Assembly: GCA_009746045.1 (NCBI GenBank)
Contig: RPFO01000359.1
Span: forward strand, 1,545,887 to 1,609,886
DNA length: 64,000 nucleotides
Reading direction: 5' to 3'
DNA from: Mesostigma viride
Lineage: Eukaryota; Streptophyta; Mesostigmatophyceae; Mesostigmatales; Mesostigmataceae
Position 1 is the first letter of the stretch. Every line of letters starts with the position of its first letter. The translations under genes were made by a program, and so were the position numbers. This document shows positions 33,613 through 64,000 of this stretch, in pieces. The notes below the pieces were generated by a model. It was given only the letters and a program-made list of their open reading frames with translations. It was not told the DNA's origin and did not search any database.

Positions 33613-36600
33613 GGGGGGGGGGGGGGGGGGAAGGGGGCGCAGTCAGGTGGGGTGACGTTGGGGGGCAAGCGGGGTCGGCGAGCCGGTAAAAGAGGGCGAG
33701 CGGATCAATTCAAAGCGCTGTGCCCTCTCACCCCTTTCAAAGGTGGGGTGAAAGTGGAATAAGGCAAAGCTCTAGATTCAGAAACAGCCAACATGACTAC
33801 CATTCCTGGGGTGCCTCTAAACACAGGGTCCGACACATCCCACTCACGCCCGAACGCCTGCTTCACCACGTCGCGATCATCGGACACAGAGATACAAAGA
33901 TAGCTACAGGAATTCCTATACACGAGTTCAGCATATCAATATATATATATCGGTCTATGCTTCTCCCAATGGGCTGCTTCATAATGTTGCGCTAATCAGA
34001 CATCCATGATACAAATCCCCAGCAGCGAACAAGAAAGTTATACGTAGTGTGTACGTCACGACACGCGTACCGCAAACGGCTGCTTCATGACTTGGCGGAA
34101 GTCGTCAAAGGTGAGGGTGAGGCCCATGGAGAGCATGAGGATGCCCAGCATCCAGGTGAACATGTCGGTGGAGATCCAGGTGACCTGATCAACCCCGCAC
34201 CAAGACAAAACAAGGTACACCAGCAGTCAGCGCCAGCATCCAGGTGGGCATTGTCGTGGAATCCCAGGGGACCTATATCCTGGGCACGATCTCATTATCA
34301 AGTAACGTGCGTGTTTGCATCTTGCCCGTTGAAACTTAACGGCGGAGCCAATTTTCACAAGAACCTCACCCATATGCTTGCAAATTCGTGATCAATTCGG
34401 TGGGTGGGTGGGTGGGTGGGTGGGTGGGTGGGTGGGTGGGTGGGTGGGTGGGTGGTGGTGGGTGGGTGGGTGGGTGGGTGTGGGTGGGTGGGTGGGTGGG
34501 TGGATGGGTGGGTGGATTTACGGATTATATCCCCTATTCCTATGTTTTTTTCACGTGTACGGCCATGTAATCTTCGCCAATTCTGGCGTACCTAACGGTT
34601 CTTCCGAAACTTGGCTCCGCCAGAAAAACAAGAAGGCATGCGAGCCACGACACGAGCATCTACAGCCAACTACATGATCATCCACACTCTCAAGAATGCA
34701 GCGACAGTAAATAATACTGACATTGACAATAAATCTGAACAGGAGCAATAATTATAAATAATAACAGAAGCCGCACGGGCACTCTATGGGACGATTACAA
34801 TATTTATTGATTAATTCAAAAGGGGATATAGTTAGTTTATGAGATTAGTTTTAAAACAAACTCACCAGCTCAGGCTTGGTGAGACCGATGCCCGTGCCCA
34901 TGAGCACCTGCTCGCGTCAAGGAAGAATGGACACAACGATTATCCGAGGTTGAAGGTGTTAGTAGTGAGCCATACTGACGAACGCAAGCGACACCTGCCC
35001 TCATGTGAAGAAAGCACCACAAACGCGGTCGGTAGTAATAAAACGTCATGTCCGCCAGACCACGCACCCACGAATAATGACATCAATAACCCCGTTCGGG
35101 CACCATGCATGCTACAATAAGCCTTGTTAGAAGAGTAAGCACCGTTAGCAGAATACAAATGGCTAGCAACCGCAGTGAGGGCAGAGAGCCCCAACGCATG
35201 GCAAATAACACAGCACCAACCCAGGCCCCCCATCAGTCGCGAAATTCTGCCAGGAGCCCTGCGTTGGAATCCTAGTAGCGCAATAAATTCAATGCATTGC
35301 CCACCCACGACTGACCCGCAAAAGAATTGAAAAAAAAAAAAGGCCGCCGCCGCCACCATGTAGTAGGTGGCATCAGGTGGGTACCATGAAAAGAGCGGCC
35401 ACCATGAATAACTAAGTCAGCCATGTAGCGGCATCGCAGTTCTACTACCATCCATCCAGGACTGGTATCCCAGGAACCAACACGCACATTCAAGTTCTGT
35501 GTCCTGCCAAACGCTAGCTAGCAGAAAAGGAGGTGGTCCATGCCCCCTTCTTGCTCTGCATCAATCAGGGACGGAAGGTACCTTACCTACTCAAAAAGTC
35601 GATACCCCCTGACTCTGATCCCAACAGAGGAGGGTGAAGGAATGAATGAATATGCTAGCATCCACTCTTTCTTAACCCATCCCCATGCTCCCCTATTCAT
35701 AGATCACCCGCTCACCCAGACAGGAAAGAGGTTGGTGAGCAGTCCGAACAGCTTCTCCATCTTCTCCATCGTCTCACTCTTCTCCGCCTGGGCCTTGCAG
35801 ATGAGCGACCGGCTGGGCAGGAGACGGCAGAAAATGTAGTGGTGGTGGGTGGGTGAGTGGGTCGAGTGGGGGGTGGGGGAGCAACCAGACAAGCCCGGTA
35901 GGGGAATATAGATCAGCCGATGTGTGTGTGTTTTGGGGTGGGGGGCGGAGAGAGACTGAAAGAGAGATTGAAAAAAGAGCGAAACAAGCAGGGCGGAATA
36001 GGGGAAACAATGTCAGGGAAAGGGGTGGGTGGTTGGGCGGGTGGACAGCGAAGGGGGGCAGGGAAACGAAAAAAGATCTCCAAAGCGGGGGGCGAAAAGC
36101 CAGTTGGGGTGGACATTGTCCAAACTATGTATGAATATGATCCGATACCTCGCACGCTGCACAGTCGCCGCGGCAGGGCAAGTGCGGAAGAGACAGACAG
36201 GTACGGTAACCTTAAACATGAAGATAAGGGACACACCACACGACATTGCCTCTAGTGATGTAACCAGTAGTGGGACAGGATAGCAAGGCCACACGGAACG
36301 CACTGTGTGTGGCGGAGTGCACCCAAAGCCTGGAGAACAGAGCGCAGTTAAATATATATTCCCAATATATATCACATCGCAAATACACACAATGATAAAC
36401 TCAAGGTGATGTAGTGAGACCTTGCACCCAGACGGGCAAGAGCGGTACGATACTTGGGCTATTTGGGCTACGACTATGCAAGGCAAGCAAAAACGCGAAT
36501 GAAGAAGAAGAAAGAACAAAATGGCATGGGGAGGGCTTGCAGAAGGGATGCCAAAACGCCCCCGCTAAGAAATATGAAAGCTTCATCGAATAGCTCACTC

Positions 36601-37920
36601 ACAGCCACACTTGCCATAATTTTGACCAATAAAAACACCATTTGTGACCTTGGAAGTATAACCCACACACACAAAAAAAAAAGCCTCGCAGCCCGCCCGT
36701 CAAAATGCATCCACAACCCTTGCTCCCCAGGCCCCACACAGCCCACTCAACCATGACGTGGCCACACACCAACACCCTTGCTCCTCAGGCACCCACACAA
36801 GTCACCCAACCACGACGTGGCCACCCATAAAAACCTCGCCAGGTGCCGCTTTAGCACACCCATGCCCATTGCATTGCAGCATGACCTACATTGCCGGGAC
36901 ATGTTTTCTCTAAAGCTCAAAGTCCTGGTTCAGAATCTGCTTTTTTAATGCTGGCAACCGTTGTCCTAGAAGTTGAGGACGTCGTTACCAATAGAGCCCT
37001 TGCGATCTAGTCTCCAAGACTCGGCAGGACTTGCTGGCCCTAGAAAAGTGCCGTTTGTGACTTCACAGTGGTTGGCATTAATAGCATTCCCATCATACAC
37101 CACAAACCCCTTGGGGGTAAGCCATCCAATGTTCATGGAGGCATTCAAGAGCCTTGACCACATTGACACAGCATTATAAACTGTTGGGTAACCAAAGGTG
37201 AGAAGACGAGCTCGGAATATAGCAAGAGGTGTTCATATAAAAAGGCAGAGACTTGCAGAATGCCGGCCACGTAGACATGGTGAACGGATGAGCGGCTACA
37301 ATCGATACACCCTGGAATGCAGCAAAACCGCGCAAGCAAACTCCTTTTGTCTTTTGCTGATATTGAACAAGAAGACGCTTTAAGGATGGAATTGCCACTC
37401 TCTTGGACTTACCTGGCGTTGTGCCCGCGAACGGGCAAGGCGGGGAGGGCATGTAGAGTACGGCCGGTCAGGAAGCTTGGGGAAGCTGGGGTACGAAGGG
37501 ACGCTGCGCACCACAATAATAGGAACAAAGAATAAGACGCCTACAGGAGATTTAAGCCATTCAAAAGAAGCATGTGCTAATCACTAAGTGCGCGCCAAGT
37601 AAAAGAAAAACCATCACGAGCGCAGACTAAGATACAGAATGCAGGACAACGGCACAGCGCATGTGCCAGAATCAGTGAGTGCTAGTTGACATAATATCAC
37701 ACAGTAGGTTATACGAAGCTAAACCTCCCCGAATAGAAAGTGTAGATGTACCAGCACATCTGTAGGCCTAGAACGCACCGCGTGGGGCACAGGCTTTTAG
37801 GCTAGCGGCACAGGCCACGCGTGGCCGGCGTGGGGCCTCCTTGGTAGCAGCGACGGAGAAAGCTGCTTTGGCTGCAAGCAGCTGGCTCGACGCCACCATT
37901 CTAGACGCCATAGCTGCCAT
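26110..37920 (-). CDS. Plastid-type BASS family Na+-coupled organic anion transporter, 14 exons, 413 aa
   Basis: Exons (high to low): 37920-37779, 37503-37413, 35812-35716, 34907-34866, 34184-34071, 33513-33451, 32161-32084, 31274-31225, 30830-30749, 29994-29943, 29196-29099, 27703-27542, 26846-26757, 26190-26110. All junctions are GT-AG, all phases close, and the sum is 1242 bp including TAA. Residues 1 to about 80 look like a chloroplast transit peptide; 10 hydrophobic segments of the ASBT/BASS fold follow. Family motifs: [54 protein letters not shown]. Residues Q170, S207, N208, S221, T225, E353, M356 and Q357 have exactly the spacing of the two Na+ sites known from bacterial ASBT. Likely role: Na+-driven carrier in the plastid envelope; plant paralogues carry pyruvate, glycolate or 2-keto acids, and the substrate here cannot be assigned. 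Confidence 0.93.
27399..27442 (-). repeat. Decayed copy of BASS exon 12 3' edge
   Basis: TGCATGCTGGTCTCGAAGAA aligned with 27543-27562 (TGCATGCCGGTCTCGATGGA, the SIETGMQ codons), located in the intron that follows the exon. Confidence 0.65.
27704..29098 (-). other. BASS intron 11 with exon-edge copies and minisatellite
   Basis: It holds at least three decayed copies of the 5' edge of the following exon (about 27780-27823, 28031-28074, 28134-28170) and the 38-bp minisatellite at 28188-28577. The rest up to 29098 has no recognised feature. Confidence 0.55.
28188..28577. repeat. 38-bp minisatellite
   Basis: About ten tandem copies of a 38-bp unit containing TGTTGCGACAGATAGATGAG, with variants GGATCC and CGATCC. 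Because 38 is not a multiple of three, all minus-strand frames are open and give overlapping artefact ORFs ([20 protein letters not shown]). Confidence 0.95.
29682..29756. repeat. (AC)n microsatellite
   Basis: About 75 bp of AC repeat followed by an ACC/AAC-rich stretch, in BASS intron 10 region (29197-29942). Confidence 0.9.
30936..30968 (-). repeat. Decayed copy of BASS exon 9 acceptor edge
   Basis: ATGGTGGAGCAGCTGGCA plus ACGCAAC matches 30819-30848, the acceptor edge of the exon at 30749-30830, over about 30 bp with a 4-bp gap. It lies in the intron upstream (minus sense). Confidence 0.65.
31131..31165 (-). repeat. Decayed copy of BASS exon 8 donor edge
   Basis: GGTGGTCATGAGGGCGGAGAGG aligned with the region 31224-31252 (CGTGGTCATGAGCACCGAGA, end of VALSVLMT), in the intron following that exon. 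Confidence 0.5.
31850..32050. repeat. Short degenerate tandem repeat in BASS intron
   Basis: Three to four diverged copies containing CTACGTGCAGC.CA.GC and TATATTCTCCTGTA.ACATGA, between the exons at 31274 and 32084. Confidence 0.6.
32437..32780. repeat. (GGATGG/GGGGAT)n minisatellite
   Basis: About 340 bp of GGATGGATGGGGAT-type repeat in the BASS intron between exons 32161 and 33451. It is G-rich on the plus strand and creates long artefact ORFs on both strands. Confidence 0.95.
33190..33370. repeat. ~28-33-bp tandem repeat (AACCAAGTATG)
   Basis: Six degenerate copies based on AACCAAGTATGCAGTGGCTC, immediately downstream (minus sense) of the exon at 33451-33513. Confidence 0.8.
33542..33631. 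repeat. ~90-bp poly-G tract
   Basis: Nearly uninterrupted G run (one A near 33612), 29 bp upstream (minus sense) of an exon acceptor, where it reads as poly-C in the polypyrimidine region. Its exact length may be a sequencing artefact. Confidence 0.85.
33845..33998 (-). repeat. Two decayed copies of the 3' edge of BASS exon 5
   Basis: 33962-33998 and 33845-33890 each align with 34068-34105 (end of the exon encoding [12 protein letters not shown]), sharing the core GCTGCTTCA(T/C) and GCG..(A)TC. Both are in the intron after that exon, in the same orientation. One still reads [12 protein letters not shown] on the minus strand. Confidence 0.65.
34226..34272 (-). repeat. Decayed copy of the 5' edge of BASS exon 5
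   Basis: CCAGCATCCAGGTGGGCATT followed by a diverged remainder aligns over about 45 bp with 34143-34190, which spans the exon's first codons ([12 protein letters not shown]) and acceptor. It lies in the intron just upstream (minus sense) of the exon. Confidence 0.7.
34399..34516. repeat. (GGGT)n microsatellite
   Basis: About 115 bp of GGGT repeat in the BASS intron between exons 34184 and 34866. It could form G-quadruplexes on the plus strand. Confidence 0.95.
37413..37920 (-). CDS. BASS exons 1-2: predicted transit peptide
   Basis: Exon 1 starts at ATG 37920 in a good context (AACACCATGG) and reads [20 protein letters not shown] then [20 protein letters not shown]: rich in Ala/Ser/Arg, no acidic residues in the first 25, with a possible VACAA processing region. 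A second in-frame ATG is at 37911. Exon 1 ends in phase 1 at GTGCGT; exon 2 (37503-37413) starts after GCGCAG, encodes [20 protein letters not shown] and ends in phase 2 at a strong GTAAGT, fitting the next exon exactly. No homology supports these two exons, so confidence rests on phase fit and composition. Confidence 0.75.
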
Positions 37921-39548
37921 GGTGTTTTGCTTTCAAGAAATCTATGACACCAAGAGCGGCTGAGCAGGACAAGAACTGGTGAGCACGTCGGCTCTTTTCT
38001 TCAACGTTCGGTCGCTCGCTGCATCCTCTGCTGTGGCGATGGCATCCCGCCACACCTGATCCCGGGTAGATTATCCGTACGCACCGGAAGGAACTTAACC
38101 GTGCGACCGAATGGACACGTTGGATTGGTCCCTCAAATAGCGGACAAGCGCCGCGCCGAACCTCCAATCGACGCGGTTTGTTCGGCGGGAAGGATACATA
38201 AGCGCCTCGTCAGCAGAATATCCAAGAATCTGACGTGGATACTGGATACTGTGCTTCGCTCCTTTTTTTCTTTAGTGGCCTTTTTGATGTACTGTACTGT
38301 AGAGACTCTCTGCGGCCCATGTGCGGCGTGGGAAACAACTGAACTGAACTGAACTGTAGATTTGTTGTTGTTGTTGTTGTTGTTTCCCACGCCGCCTGAA
38401 CTAAACTGAACTGTAGAGTGTTGGACCGCCAAGTTGAGCGTTCCCTTTTGGCTATTGGGCTGAATGGGCTCTCCACCAGGTATCCACTCCAAGTCCAAGC
38501 TTTGAACTTTGAACACGAACATCGGATCTGTTCAGGTCTTCGGGACTCGAACAGACTACACTGCAGTCAGTACAGACTCAGTACAGTACTGTTTGCCACT
38601 ATATGGATACTATATATATCCGGCCCTCGGCCACTATAGATTCTCTGCTGCCCATGTGCGGCGTGGGACACAACAACAACAACTGTTGGCCACTATCGAC
38701 TCTGCTGCCCATGTGCGGCGTGGGATTCAACTACACCACATGTACCTACTGTAACTGTTGGCCATCCTGCGGGCTACCCAATGGCCAACGCCTGCGGGCT
38801 GGCAAACATCGCCCTTTCTGGGACTGACTGACCGACTGCTGGATGCCCTGGGGCTGCAGCTGTTGTTTAAAAGTTCGGAAAAAGCCGTGATCTCATTCCC
38901 GAGATCACGCGGTTATCTCCCTCCCGACTCCCGAGTTCGATCTCCGCCACGCAAATCTGGCATGAGTGGCATCTCACATTTTCTGTTGAGTCATTCGAAG
39001 ATAGTGTTATCATTTGAAGTGTTTCGCGGCTCAGCAGTCAGCTGGCGCATGGCAGAAATCAGTCAGTGTATGTACACGTGTATTTTCTTTTCTTGCTGTG
39101 TCATAGCTCGCAGCAGGCGGCACAACTTGCTTGCCATAATATTCACCTACTTTAGGACATTACAAGACAATAATTCCACTTCATCCACTTGTCCAAATTG
39201 CACCAGCGCATTTGCAACAGTCCATGGCGAAATTGCAGCACATTCGTGACGGGGCACTTTTGAACCGGCACTTTGAAACGGCAACCGGGATAATGATGTG
39301 GGACGAACGTTTTATAGAATGACTGCTGTCCTTCCGCTCATGCGCTCCGTATGTGTAGACTTTGCGTTCAATTTGGCCAACGACAAGTACGGACAACGTG
39401 CTCGCCCTTTCTAGTTATCCGCATCTCATCGCTGGTTTCGAAATGAAGAAGTTGCCTATCGCGCATCTTCAATGTGTCCTCCAGTGATGTTTCGTTATTA
39501 AGATCTGTCTCCCAGGTTAAGTCGACTGTATTTCAGTGAGAGAGTTAG
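37921..39548. promoter_or_regulatory. Intergenic region between divergent BASS and M3-like genes
   Basis: It must hold both promoters and 5' UTRs. Visible structure: three copies of a block containing GCCCATGTGCGGCGTGGGA (about 38305-38335, 38648-38672, 38707-38730); a (GTT)n run (38363-38385) flanked by inverted GCGGCGTGGGAAACAA-type sequence; CTGAA repeats; and a TATATATA stretch at about 38612-38619. Neither transcription start can be placed. The 163-codon ORF at 38758-39249 has no recognisable family and is not called. Confidence 0.45.

Positions 39549-64000
<24,452 letters not shown>

Noticed and set aside
33459-33668. Poly-Pro ORF
   Set aside because: It is the complement of the poly-G tract, whose length is also the least reliable part of the sequence.
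38880-38965. Second B-box-like stretch (GAGTTCGATCTCC) in the intergenic region
   Set aside because: No complete cloverleaf found.

Overview
This window is nuclear DNA from a photosynthetic eukaryote, most likely a green alga. Three things point there: a plastid-type BASS transporter with a chloroplast-like transit peptide, GC-rich short exons joined by long introns with GTGAGT/GTGCGT/GTACGT donors and GCAG acceptors, and a UGUAA polyadenylation-type motif behind the transporter. The species cannot be fixed from sequence alone, and other algal groups are not strictly excluded. Microsatellites, minisatellites and transposons make up most of the non-coding sequence.

Layout. 1-5 kb: three exons (plus strand, 5' end outside the window) of a very low-complexity Ala/Gly/Gln-rich protein with RGG motifs. 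5-6.6 kb: no recognisable gene. 6.6-21.6 kb: nested transposons. These are non-LTR retrotransposon pieces (ORF1-like segments and reverse-transcriptase tails sharing a 3' hairpin plus TTAA-rich tail) and a 6.66-kb foldback-type DNA element inserted into one of them with a 5-bp target duplication. 21.6-25.9 kb: two TTAA-flanked DNA elements next to each other. 26.1-37.9 kb (minus strand): a complete 14-exon gene for a 413-aa BASS-family Na+-coupled transporter; every exon phase closes and all sodium-site residues are present. 37.9-39.5 kb: the intergenic region between two divergent genes. 39.5 kb to the right edge (plus strand): a 17-exon (3' incomplete) gene for an M3-family (thimet oligopeptidase-like) protein with a ~550-aa acidic, probably membrane-anchored N-terminal extension. 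Its zinc-binding HEFGH motif reads GKLGV, so it is probably a pseudo-peptidase.

The most unusual signals are (1) this inactivated M3 protein with its large extension, (2) decaying copies of exon edges lying in the adjoining introns of both spliced genes ('exon echoes'), which suggests introns growing by local tandem duplication across splice sites, (3) the foldback element with inverted satellite arms, and (4) retroelement copies that keep only ORF1 and a 3' UTR. The BASS and M3 genes are divergently arranged, but nothing in the sequence shows a shared pathway.
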